Shown here: in pieces, positions 25,197 to 33,418 of the stretch
How positions within the stretch are numbered: the stretch's first letter is position 1
Layout: each line of letters begins with the position of its first letter
From: Candidatus Eiseniibacteriota bacterium
GTDB lineage: Bacteria; Eisenbacteria; RBG-16-71-46; CAIMUX01; WJJG01
Length of the DNA stretch: 35,163 bases
Direction of reading: 5' to 3'
Assembly: GCA_023129715.1 (NCBI GenBank)
Contig: JAGMBO010000090.1
Span: 1-35,163 of the forward strand
Program-made: the position numbers and the translations under genes
Notes under the pieces: generated by a model
Databases searched by the model: none
Told to the model about the DNA's origin: nothing
The model's input: the letters and a program-made list of their open reading frames with translations, nothing else

Positions 25197-28070
25197 CTAT
25201 TGCAGAGTTACCAAAACCAGGATTTCGCCCGTCCTGCCCCGGGCCAATGGCTCCATGGCCTTGCCGAGAGTGGCCCCGGAGGCGCGGGTCGCGTCCGTGG
25301 CCTTCATGGCATGACCCGGCCGTGCCGAGGTGGTCAGGAGATCCCCGGGCTCGATGGCAGCCTCAGAGGCATCGACTTTGCAATAGACCCGGCCAGCCAA
25401 CGCAACGTCGCAGTCGAATTGGTCGACGCCCAGGCGCACGCCTGAGCCGAGACCCCGGCCGCCCGCAACGATGCCGGCGACTCTGGCATCATAGGCCCGG
25501 CAGCTGACCGTCAGATGGCCCGGGTTGTCCGGGTCGATACAAAGTACCGTGGCGGGCTCGATTCCTTCACGATCGGTCACATCGAAGCCCTCGGCGTAGT
25601 CTAACCCTTCGCCCAGCTCTAGGATCAGGTCCCCGGTATCATCGCTGTGCACCATTACATTGCCAACGATCTTCGCACCACCAACCACCGTAAGCGCACT
25701 CGCACCTGTGGACTGGATCCCAATTGCCAGGCGGCCCATGATGTAGTTAGGCATAGAGCTGTTGCCTGACAGTTGTACAGCCGTACCTCCCGAATCATTC
25801 TTTAGATTCATGGTCGCGAAGCCGGAGCCCCGCACTTCGAACAGTTCGGCATCATCCGAATTGCGCACGGAGAGGATGGCGATATCATCACTGGTGACTT
25901 TCTTCACCGCCAGTCCGCCGTCGAAGTATCCGGCCCAGGTTGATGAAGAGTTGGAGGAATGGCCGTACACTCCATAGAGCGGGCTGCCTAGATAACCGTA
26001 GTTGGTACTGGTGGTGGCATTCTGTCCAAACACTCCAATGTCATTCTGACTCTTACCCTCGACACCATGGCCGCTGACGCTGAAGCCGGATACGCCGGCC
26101 CCAGGCCCCCAGCCATAGACGCCTTCATCCGCTCCGCCGATGAAGCCATAGGTGTTCGTGCTAGGGCTCCTTCCGTAGACGGCATGGTTCTCTCCCGCGA
26201 GCCACGCCTCACGCTCGTTGCCGCTGTTAGGGCTCTTTCCGTAGACGGCATAGCTCTCTCCCGCGAGCCACGCCTCACGCTCGTTGCCGTTGTTCTTGCT
26301 GTAGACACCGGTCGAGGTCGGGTAGTTCACCGTGCTGTAGACGCCATAGCCTGCGGCGGCGTGCGCCCTGACACCATAGCCGTCCACGCTCTGACCGTGA
26401 ACACCTTCGCCGTGAGAGCTGAAGCCCCAGACGCCGGGGTCATCGCTCATGCTCTGTCCGTATACGCCATAGCTGGGGCCTGCCAAGCTGCCCTCGTTGC
26501 CGTTTCCGATGTGATATCCACGGACGCCGATCCCGATCAGCGCCTCGCCCCAGACACCCGCGTACCCCTCACTCTTGCCGTAGACCCCGTGGCTGGTCGA
26601 TGACACTCCGGCCACCCCGCACGAGTCCGGGCTGTAGCCGTAGACCCCGTATACGTCACCCCCCAGGTAGCCCTCCGTTCCACTGCCGTTGTCGTTCTTA
26701 CCAAGAACTGCGATATCCTGGGTGGCAAGTATCGCCCTCGCGCGGCTGACGCTATGCTTGGCATACAAGCCGGCTGAATCCCCCTCCGCGTAGACCCCAT
26801 ATAGGTCGCCCCCCAGGTAGCCCTCCGTTCCACTGCCGTTGTCGTTCCTACCGAGAACTGCGACATTCTGGGTGGCAAGTGTCGCCCTCACGCGGTTGAC
26901 GCTATGCTCGGCATACAAGGCGGCCGAATCTCCCTCCGCATAGAAGGGAACCGCGCCATATCCCTCCACCGCGTGATCTTCCGTGCCCAGCTCGACCGTG
27001 TTGTTCGGGGTCGGGGCCGAGTTGCTGATGTACGCGGCGGTACCTGCAGTGACTCCAACGTTCAGCTTCCCTCTGGATGACAGCGCTCCGATGCCGACCG
27101 TTCCGGGCACCCCGGAATACATGTTATCCCCGTCGATGACCCAATCGTCGTCCGTGATCACGCTGCCCACTGACTGCCAGGTCCCCACACCAGAAGCGTC
27201 GGACTTCAGGACGTGGCCGCTCACGGCCCCCGTGGGCATTCTGAAACCATCCGCCTCAAGTGTTCCGGCAACGTCCAGCTGCGCGGTAGCGGTAGCTCCC
27301 CCCGCCATCTTCACAATGGTGCTATTGTTGCTGTAGTTCGGATCGGTCCCGAACTTGAACCGGAGTGTCCCGTTCTCGCCCGTCGTACGCACGATGGTCC
27401 ACTTGTTCGTCAGCGCCCCATCGGAGATCTCCCCGAAGCTGATTCCGGAACCGAAGCCTCCCCCCGTAGAGCTGTAGAGGCCCAAGAAGGCATCCGAGTC
27501 TTCCACAAGCAGGTCTTCCTGTAACAACGCCTCAAGCGGCACATCACGGTCGACACGCATGACATGGAGCTTCGCCAGTGGATCGGATGTTCCCACGCCA
27601 ACGGATCCGGGCACGGCCGCGTACATATCTCGCCCCGTGATCACCCAGTCGGCGTCGGCGACTGCTACACCGACCAGTGCGGAGTCCGCCACAGCCGCAC
27701 GCAGCGCATAGGGCACGGACGTCAGCCGCATGCGCGGAGTCATCTCCGGATCGTCGCCGACCTGAACCCCCAGCCAGCGCTCCGCGCTGCCGAACAGATC
27801 GTCGGGGAGATTGATCACCGAGCCCAGGATGACGTGGAACAGCCCGTCGGTCAGTTCCACCCCGAGATGCTCCTCCGACCAGAGGTCGGGGGTCGCACTC
27901 GCGCTGTCGGGGTAGATTCTGAAGGTCAGATCGTGCGGGCCGCTGAGCGGCAGACCTTCCGCATCGGTGACGACCCCCTGGTAGTTGATCAGGGTCGGCA
28001 CCTCGGCCGGGGCTGATGCGCCGAGGGCGATCGTTCCAGCTGCAATCAAGCAGAACAGTAGACGAGACAT
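25197..28070 (-). CDS. Large secreted repeat/collar protein with INYQG head and conserved DYAEGFDV...TLQ C-terminal domain
   Basis: The 957-residue protein has a signal peptide (LLFCLIAAGTIALGASAPAE). The head (~25-130) has VPTLINYQGVVTDAEGLPL, then LWSEEH, LFHVILGS and a PYALRAA strand, a pattern common in secreted proteins of uncultured FCB bacteria. Two DWVI-GxxMYxxVPGxVGxG hinges follow, then a long Gly/Tyr repeat region (GVYG, GVxGxS; ~360-720). The C-terminal domain (~815-957) has LDYAEGFDV, AGRVYCKVD, PGDLLTTSARPGHAMKATD and GKAMEPLARG, resembling autoproteolytic or chaperone-like ends of phage-fibre/trimeric proteins. It could form a trimeric surface fibre; this is inference. ATG 28070 follows GGGGG. 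Confidence 0.82.
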   Translation of the reverse strand: MSRLLFCLIAAGTIALGASAPAEVPTLINYQGVVTDAEGLPLSGPHDLTFRIYPDSASATPDLWSEEHLGVELTDGLFHVILGSVINLPDDLFGSAERWLGVQVGDDPEMTPRMRLTSVPYALRAAVADSALVGVAVADADWVITGRDMYAAVPGSVGVGTSDPLAKLHVMRVDRDVPLEALLQEDLLVEDSDAFLGLYSSTGGGFGSGISFGEISDGALTNKWTIVRTTGENGTLRFKFGTDPNYSNNSTIVKMAGGATATAQLDVAGTLEADGFRMPTGAVSGHVLKSDASGVGTWQSVGSVITDDDWVIDGDNMYSGVPGTVGIGALSSRGKLNVGVTAGTAAYISNSAPTPNNTVELGTEDHAVEGYGAVPFYAEGDSAALYAEHSVNRVRATLATQNVAVLGRNDNGSGTEGYLGGDLYGVYAEGDSAGLYAKHSVSRARAILATQDIAVLGKNDNGSGTEGYLGGDVYGVYGYSPDSCGVAGVSSTSHGVYGKSEGYAGVWGEALIGIGVRGYHIGNGNEGSLAGPSYGVYGQSMSDDPGVWGFSSHGEGVHGQSVDGYGVRAHAAAGYGVYSTVNYPTSTGVYSKNNGNEREAWLAGESYAVYGKSPNSGNEREAWLAGENHAVYGRSPSTNTYGFIGGADEGVYGWGPGAGVSGFSVSGHGVEGKSQNDIGVFGQNATTSTNYGYLGSPLYGVYGHSSNSSSTWAGYFDGGLAVKKVTSDDIAILSVRNSDDAELFEVRGSGFATMNLKNDSGGTAVQLSGNSSMPNYIMGRLAIGIQSTGASALTVVGGAKIVGNVMVHSDDTGDLILELGEGLDYAEGFDVTDREGIEPATVLCIDPDNPGHLTVSCRAYDARVAGIVAGGRGLGSGVRLGVDQFDCDVALAGRVYCKVDASEAAIEPGDLLTTSARPGHAMKATDATRASGATLGKAMEPLARGRTGEILVLVTLQ
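26163..26294 (-). repeat. 66-bp tandem duplication inside the collar/repeat gene
   Basis: Units 26163-26228 and 26229-26294 differ at about four bases and each encode 22 residues (core NEREAWLAGExxAVYGxSP). The period keeps the frame, so the gene is expanding by in-frame duplication. Confidence 0.85.
26641..26940 (-). repeat. 150-bp tandem duplication inside the collar/repeat gene
   Basis: Units 26641-26790 and 26791-26940 are highly similar and encode two 50-residue blocks (core YAEGDSAxLYAxHSV then ATQxxAVLGxNDNGSGTEGYL). The 150-base period preserves the frame. Confidence 0.85.
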
Positions 28071-28082
28071 TTGCGGACCCCC

Positions 28083-28667
28083 CTAGTGCAGGACGAGCAT
28101 TTTCTTCAGTGACGTAAACGACTTAGTCTTCAGTCGATAGAAGTACACGCCCGCGGGCGCCCGCGCCCCCGAGTCGTCCATTCCAGTCCATACCGCCTGA
28201 TACGTGCCCGCCTCAGCGTCCTCGCGCACGAGTGTCCGGATCACTCTCCCCGCCACATCGTAGATCGCGATCTCGACGGACCCCTCCCTGGCCAGCGAGT
28301 ACTGGATCAGCGTAGACCTGTGGAAAGGATTGGGGCGGTTCTGGTGGAGAATCGCCCGGAAGACTTGATCGCTCGCTGGCTCCACCGCACTGGGACCGGA
28401 CCCCAGGCGCTGCCAGAACCCGGCATAGAGAGTCCGGGCACCTCCTGCGCCGATACCGACGGGCGTCGACTGTCCGAGGGTGCCTTCGCTGACGAATCCG
28501 GCACTCGATCCGGATGCGCCGGCAGCACCGATAACGGAATCGTGAAGGAGATGCGTCGGGGCGCGGGCTCGATCCTCACCCCCCTCCGCCGCGGCTTGCA
28601 GGGGGAAGAGGCTCAACGGAATCGCCGCGCAGCAGATTGCAAAGCAGGCCAATCGGAACTTGGACAT
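28083..28667 (-). CDS. Small secreted protein with FlgD-type sorting tail
   Basis: The 194-residue protein has a signal peptide (LACFAICCAAIPLSLFPLQA). A short linker-like domain follows (ASGSSAGFVSEGTLGQSTP, then TLYAGFWQRLG), a pattern seen in FCB proteins just before the sorting tail. The tail itself is textbook (QNRPNPFHRSTLIQYSL, AIYDVAGRVIRTLV, APAGVYFYRLKTKS). No catalytic domain is present, so it may be a scaffold or a truncated effector. ATG 28667 is fixed by GGGAGG 8 nt upstream. The frame continues upstream only because it runs into the remnant of another FlgD tail. It precedes the collar gene by 12 nt. Confidence 0.82.
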   Translation of the reverse strand: MSKFRLACFAICCAAIPLSLFPLQAAAEGGEDRARAPTHLLHDSVIGAAGASGSSAGFVSEGTLGQSTPVGIGAGGARTLYAGFWQRLGSGPSAVEPASDQVFRAILHQNRPNPFHRSTLIQYSLAREGSVEIAIYDVAGRVIRTLVREDAEAGTYQAVWTGMDDSGARAPAGVYFYRLKTKSFTSLKKMLVLH

Positions 28668-28679
28668 GCGGTTCACCTC

Positions 28680-28880
28680 CCCTACCAGATCGGGTGGCAC
28701 GGTGATCGTCCGTCCGCCCTCGGCCCCAGATGCGATTTCCCGGGTCCGGACACAGCGTCCCGTCGCATCGTGGATCGTCAGCTCCATGTGTGCCCCCGCG
28801 CTTCCCACTGGAAGCTCACGAGCAGTTCGACGATATCACCCGCCGCTCGAACCCCGCATGGGGTTGCGAGGAGTCACACG
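28680..28880 (-). pseudogene. Decayed remnant of a FlgD/Por-type sorting tail
   Basis: On the minus strand just upstream of the small FlgD-tail gene, RVTPRNPMRGSS is followed, after an in-frame TGA, by MELTIHDATGRCVRTREIA. Between them the shifted frame reads GDIVELLVSFQWEA, which restores the expected beta strand. The parts match a FlgD-Ig tail (NPMRG, then LTIHDATGRxVRT) if two compensating frameshifts are allowed. The final WDGRD...GVYFxR part is missing, replaced by the next gene's ribosome site. The body of the old gene is not recognisable upstream. Sequencing error cannot be excluded. Confidence 0.55.
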
Positions 28881-29226
28881 AACGAAACCTCAGAGAACCT
28901 CAGAGAACCTTAGAAGTGGCTATCCGCAGCGAACCCGTTCCATGATCGCTGCAGTACTCGGGGTTCTGTCAAAGATAACACTGGAATGGCCGAAAGCCGC
29001 ACACGGCGCCATCAACTGCCTTTCATGCATACAATTAGCACCGACATCATGACTTGACGGACAGCCCCGAATTCGCGACACTTGGCCCCCGGGAAGTGCT
29101 TGAGAATGAATGGCACTGAAGCCCAGTGCCCACGTATTGCCCGTCGCGGGGGCTCGCCAGTCCCGCTCTCGCAGGGGGCGATTGCGATAGACCTCAAATG
29201 GTTGCACGTGCCTGGGAGCATCAATC
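28881..29226. other. Intergenic region before the CHAT-TPR gene
   Basis: No gene is supported. It holds an exact 10-base tandem repeat (CAGAGAACCT, 28891-28910, with partial flanking copies). Two weak promoter-like elements for the rightward CHAT gene are also present: TACAAT (29030-29035) without a -35, and TTGACG (29054-29059) with GACACT 17 bases later. GGGAG about 9 nt before the ATG serves as ribosome site for the gene at 29227. Confidence 0.5.
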
Positions 29227-32200
29227 ATGAAACGTCTTCCGGCTCGCTCGCTCCATGATCTGGCCCGCACTTGCGCAGTCATCTTGGCGATCTCGGCCCT
29301 GTTGGTGATCTCGGCCCTGCAAGTCTCAAATGCCGAGAACGGGACCGACCCAAGGCTTGCTCTCGAAGCACAGGTGGACAGCCTACGCAACGCGGGCGCA
29401 TACACTGAGGCAGCAGGGGCGGCACGGGTCCTGTTGCGGCTCACCCGAGAGGACGAGACGTCCAAACCATACCGAATCGTCGATGCGAGATTGCGGGCGG
29501 AAGGACTGGAACAACGGGCGGGGTTTTCCGCGGAAGCGAGGCGTGCGCTGGCGCCGGCGGATAGCTTGACGGCCGTGGTGGAGGAATCCTACGCCCGCGG
29601 ACGCTACGCAGAGGCCATTGAGGCACAGCAGCGACAGCTGGCAGTGTATCGCCAGTTCCTCGGCGAGGAGCGGCCGGAAATCGCCGAGTCTCTCCTGAAC
29701 CTCGGCTTCCTCACTGCACGAGGGGGCGACCATGTAGCGGCGGAACCTCTCTATCGTGAGGCGCTGGAGATGCGCCGCAGGCTCCTGGGCGACGAACACC
29801 CGGACATCGCGCTCAACCTCAACGTCCTGGCCGATGTCTCTAGGACCCGCGGGGATTACCCCAGAGCTGATTCGCTCTACCGCGAGGCGCTCGCCATGGC
29901 TCGCCGCCTCTTGGGAGAGACGCATAGCGACCTCGCGATGATCCTCAACAACTTCGCGGCCCTTCTCGAGAAACGTGGGGAATACGCGGAGTCGGAGTCG
30001 ATGTACCGCCGGGCGCTCTCAATCTATCGAGAGGTCCTGGGCGAAGAGCATCGTTTCGTCGCCACCGTCCTTGATAATCTCGGACTGGTCTTGCTGGCCC
30101 GAGGGGACCACGCCGCTGGCGAACCGTTGATGCGCAGGGCGCTGGCGATGCGACGCAGGCATTACGGGGAGGAGCATCCCAGCGTCGCGACCAGTCTGGG
30201 CAATCTGGCCATGCTCCTCAAGGAGCGCGGAGATCTTGCCACGGCCGAGCCCCTGTACCGCGAGGCGCTGGCGATGGACCGCAAGCTCCGGGGGGAAGAG
30301 AGCGCCGCTGTCGCCACGGACCTCAACAACCTTGGGGCGCTTCTTCGGGTTCGTGGAGAGTTGGCGCAGGCGGAGAGTCTCCTCCGCGAAGCTGTGACTC
30401 TGCGCCGGAGCCTACTGGGTAACCACCCCCATGTTGCCAGCAGCCTGAACAACCTCGCTACAGTTCTCGAGGGTCTTGGGGATCATCAGGCAGCGGATTC
30501 GTTGTACCGCGAGGCGCTAACGATCAACCGCGGATTCTTCGGCGAGGAGCACCCCCGCGTTGCCCTGGGGTTGGCTAACCGGGGACGGCTGTTGGCGGAC
30601 CACGGAGACCACGAGGAGGCGGAGACGCTGCTGCTCAGTTCTCTATCTCTGGGGCGCGAGCTTCTAGGCAACCAGCACTACCAAGTCGTTCAGACGCTCC
30701 ACGACCTCGGTGCGCTGCACATGGCTCGCGGGAACCATGCGGAGGCGGAGACGCTGCTCGAGCAAGCCGCTCAGGCGTTCGAGGCGGCTCGGATCCGGGC
30801 CGGCCCCGGCCTTTCCCGGGCCACCTTCGGCGCCTCCCCCTACCCCGCCCTGGCGGCGACGCGTCTCGCTCTGGGCAAGGAAGCAGAGGCTTGGCCGGCT
30901 TGTGAACGGAGCCTCGCCAGGGTGCTCTCGGAGATGCTGCACACCGCTGGATCTCGCCCTCTGACCGCCGCGGAGACTGCCTGTGAGGATTCGCTGCGGC
31001 GTGGCATTGGGGACGCCGAGCGTCTACTCGCCGTCTATCGCCGGGAGGCGCGTTCCGACTCCACCATCGAGGCCGCCCAACGCGTGAAAGAAACTCGCGA
31101 CCGGCTGCTCGAGCTGGAGGCGGAGTGGAGCATCTTCCAACACGACCTTGCAGGCCGGTACCCAGTCACCGAGGGGCAGGCCTATCCCCTGGAGTGCATT
31201 CAGGCCACGCTCTCGAGAAACGAAGCGATCCTCGGATGGCTGGACGTGGAAGTGGAGAGAGGACGCTGGAAATCCTGGGCCTATGCGATCTGCAACCAGG
31301 GGCCTGTTCGCTGGTCTGCTCTGCCGGGCGGTGAGGGTTCTCCCGTCGAACGTGCCCAGCGCCTGCGCGAGAGCCTTTCTTCTCCCGGCGTCGGTGACCT
31401 CCAAGCGGGCGCGACAACGCTTCATGAACTATGGTCCGCGCGCATTCAGCCGGTGATCCATCACTTGGAGGATGTCGACGAGCTGATCATCCTGCCCTCG
31501 GGCGCAATGCTGGGAATCCCGGTCGAGGCGTTCACCGATAGTTCCGGAGGTTTCCTCGGCGATCGTTTCGGTGTGTCCTACGCGCCTTCCGCCACCATCT
31601 ACGCTTGGCTGGCCGAGCGCGTGGTCTCCGAGGCCCCGGCGGTAGTCGCCGCACTTCTGGCTGGAGATCCGCCTTATCGCCCGAGTCATGTCGCGCCGGC
31701 CGAGGGGCCGGGAACCGAGGCGCTCGCCGGCGAGCTCTTGGCCGCGGGGGCAGCACTCGAACCGGATCTCTATCGCCGAGCGATCACCGGTGATCAGGAT
31801 GCGCTCAACAAGTTGCCTCGCTTGGCCGGCACCCGAGCCGAGATCGAGGCGCTGGGGGCCCTGCTGCCGGGCAGCACGATTCTCCTGGGGCCCGCCGCCT
31901 CCGAGCAGTCACTGACCTCGATGGCGTCGGCGGGCGAGCTAGTGAACTTCCGCGTTCTTCACTTCGCCACGCATGCGATCGCCGACGACGAGACCCCCGC
32001 CAACTCGGCGCTCATTCTATCCCAGGTTGACCTACCGGATCCCCTGACCGCAGCGATGTCGGGAGAGCGGCTCTACGATGGGGTCGTATCCGCGAAGGAG
32101 ATCTTGCGCGAGTGGAGACTGTCGGCGGATCTGGTGACTCTGAGTGCGTGCGAGACCGGACTCGGGAAAGAGATGCCCGGCGAAGGATACGTGGGACTCG

Positions 32201-32550
32201 CTTCTGCGTTTCTCCAGGTGGGTGCCCGCAGCCTGCTGGTAGGATTGTGGGAGGTCGAGGATCTGGCCACGGCGGCACTGATGCAGCGCTTCTATGAAAA
32301 CTGGATCGGCCGCGACGGCGGTGAACCAATGGGGAAGGCCGAGGCGCTTGGTGAGGCGAAGCAGTGGCTGCGGACATTGACGTTCGACGAGGTGGAGAGG
32401 ATCCGCGAGAGCCTCGGAATCCGGGCATCCTCGACTGGGCGCGGTGTCGGCGGCCTGGTTCCGGTCGCGGGCTCCAAGCCGGCCACGGTGCGGCCCTGGG
32501 AGCATCCCTCCTTCTGGGCTCCGTTCATCCTCATTGGGGATCGCGATTGA
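29227..32550 (+). CDS. Exported TPR-CHAT protease-like protein
   Basis: The 1107-residue protein has an N-terminal signal peptide or anchor (VILAISALLVISALQVSNAE). About ten kinesin-light-chain-like TPRs of 42 residues run from ~110 to ~530 (consensus LNNLAxLLxxRGDxAxAExLYREALxxRRxLLGEEHP). A helical linker follows, then a CHAT domain (~690-1105): LIILPSGAMLGIPVEAF, the catalytic His in LHFATHAIA (H916) and the catalytic Cys in LSACETGLG (C975), then GLASAFLQVGARSLLVGLW. CHAT is a caspase/separase-like clan CD cysteine protease family and the dyad is intact, so it is probably active. A secreted or periplasmic location is suggested by the N-terminus. It sits 250 nt before an ECF sigma/kinase pair on the same strand. 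Its substrate is unknown. Confidence 0.92.
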   Translation: MKRLPARSLHDLARTCAVILAISALLVISALQVSNAENGTDPRLALEAQVDSLRNAGAYTEAAGAARVLLRLTREDETSKPYRIVDARLRAEGLEQRAGFSAEARRALAPADSLTAVVEESYARGRYAEAIEAQQRQLAVYRQFLGEERPEIAESLLNLGFLTARGGDHVAAEPLYREALEMRRRLLGDEHPDIALNLNVLADVSRTRGDYPRADSLYREALAMARRLLGETHSDLAMILNNFAALLEKRGEYAESESMYRRALSIYREVLGEEHRFVATVLDNLGLVLLARGDHAAGEPLMRRALAMRRRHYGEEHPSVATSLGNLAMLLKERGDLATAEPLYREALAMDRKLRGEESAAVATDLNNLGALLRVRGELAQAESLLREAVTLRRSLLGNHPHVASSLNNLATVLEGLGDHQAADSLYREALTINRGFFGEEHPRVALGLANRGRLLADHGDHEEAETLLLSSLSLGRELLGNQHYQVVQTLHDLGALHMARGNHAEAETLLEQAAQAFEAARIRAGPGLSRATFGASPYPALAATRLALGKEAEAWPACERSLARVLSEMLHTAGSRPLTAAETACEDSLRRGIGDAERLLAVYRREARSDSTIEAAQRVKETRDRLLELEAEWSIFQHDLAGRYPVTEGQAYPLECIQATLSRNEAILGWLDVEVERGRWKSWAYAICNQGPVRWSALPGGEGSPVERAQRLRESLSSPGVGDLQAGATTLHELWSARIQPVIHHLEDVDELIILPSGAMLGIPVEAFTDSSGGFLGDRFGVSYAPSATIYAWLAERVVSEAPAVVAALLAGDPPYRPSHVAPAEGPGTEALAGELLAAGAALEPDLYRRAITGDQDALNKLPRLAGTRAEIEALGALLPGSTILLGPAASEQSLTSMASAGELVNFRVLHFATHAIADDETPANSALILSQVDLPDPLTAAMSGERLYDGVVSAKEILREWRLSADLVTLSACETGLGKEMPGEGYVGLASAFLQVGARSLLVGLWEVEDLATAALMQRFYENWIGRDGGEPMGKAEALGEAKQWLRTLTFDEVERIRESLGIRASSTGRGVGGLVPVAGSKPATVRPWEHPSFWAPFILIGDRD

Positions 32551-32642
32551 CTCTTCGCGCGCCACTCTGCCGCCTGTACAACAAGTTGAGCTCTCTTCCC
32601 AAGAGTCTTTCCCAATCCAGAGATGAGCCGGAAGACCCCAAG

Positions 32643-32671
32643 TTGACATCTCTCCTCAGCTCTGGGATACT
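32643..32671 (+). promoter_or_regulatory. Sigma70-like promoter of the ECF sigma-kinase pair
   Basis: TTGACA (32643-32648), a perfect -35, is followed by a 17-base spacer and GATACT (32666-32671, 4/6 to the -10). The expected transcript start is near 32678, about 120 nt before the sigma-factor ATG. It suggests that the sigma/kinase pair can be transcribed by housekeeping RNA polymerase independently of the CHAT gene. Confidence 0.6.
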
Positions 32672-32800
32672 AGATGTAAGAATGTGGTGTCCGAGGGCGG
32701 GGCAGCGGTGGCCTCTGGCGTGTGCAGATGCTCTCCATTCTGCCATCGCGCCGGTGCCCCCTGATGGCCCGTGGACGAAGAGCAGGGACGGGCAACCTTT

Positions 32801-33418
32801 ATGGCGGCAGACGACGATCCGGCCCGGCAATCATCCTTGGAATCAACCGCCGACCTTCTGGTGCAAATGCGTGGGGGCGACGAGAAAGCCACCGGGCGCC
32901 TTTTCCATATCTTCGCCCCTATTCTCCGTCAATGGGCTCGCGGCCGTCTGCCGCAGTACGCCCGCGGCCTTGCCGACACCGAAGACCTTGTGCAGATTAC
33001 GCTCATCCGGGTGTTTGATCGGATAGAGGGCATCGAGCTGCACGGGCCGGGGTCCTTCCTGGCCTACTTGCGCCGAAGCCTCCTGAACAACCTGCGCAAC
33101 GAGATTCGCCGCTCGATGCGCCGGCCAGCCGGAAGCCCGGCCAAGGGGGAGCTTCCCGACGACACGGCGTCACCACTGGAGCAGGCCGTTGGCAAGCGTG
33201 CACTCGCTGCCTACGAGGAGGCGTTGGAGCGCCTGGAGGAAGAACAGCGCGCCGCCGTCATCTTGCGGATCGAGTTTGGATTCAAGCACCGGGAGATCGC
33301 GGAGATGCTCGAGAAGCCCTCGGCGAATGCCGCGCGGATGCTCGTTTCTAGATCCTTGATGCGGCTCTCGGATCTGATCGATGAAGAGGCACTCCGGGAT
33401 GGGTCAGAAGGACGATAA
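32801..33418 (+). CDS. ECF sigma factor
   Basis: The 205-residue RNA polymerase sigma factor has region 2 at about residues 15-90 (LFHIFAPILRQWAR, then ADTEDLVQITLIRVFDRI). It keeps the acidic DTEDLVQ motif that contacts the core enzyme. Region 4 is at ~140-195 (ALERLEEEQRAAVILRI, then KHREIAEMLEKPSANAARM), a helix-turn-helix for the -35. The LADTEDLVQ / RSLLNNLRNEIR style resembles ECF groups linked to Ser/Thr kinases in planctomycete-like genomes. ATG 32801 is chosen; GTG 32771 in the same frame lacks a ribosome site. The last 20 nt overlap the kinase gene, so the two are translationally coupled. No anti-sigma gene is adjacent. Confidence 0.9.
   Translation: MAADDDPARQSSLESTADLLVQMRGGDEKATGRLFHIFAPILRQWARGRLPQYARGLADTEDLVQITLIRVFDRIEGIELHGPGSFLAYLRRSLLNNLRNEIRRSMRRPAGSPAKGELPDDTASPLEQAVGKRALAAYEEALERLEEEQRAAVILRIEFGFKHREIAEMLEKPSANAARMLVSRSLMRLSDLIDEEALRDGSEGR

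Noticed and set aside
26163-26940. CRISPR-like array
   Set aside because: The repeats are long, adjacent, in-frame coding duplications without unique spacers.
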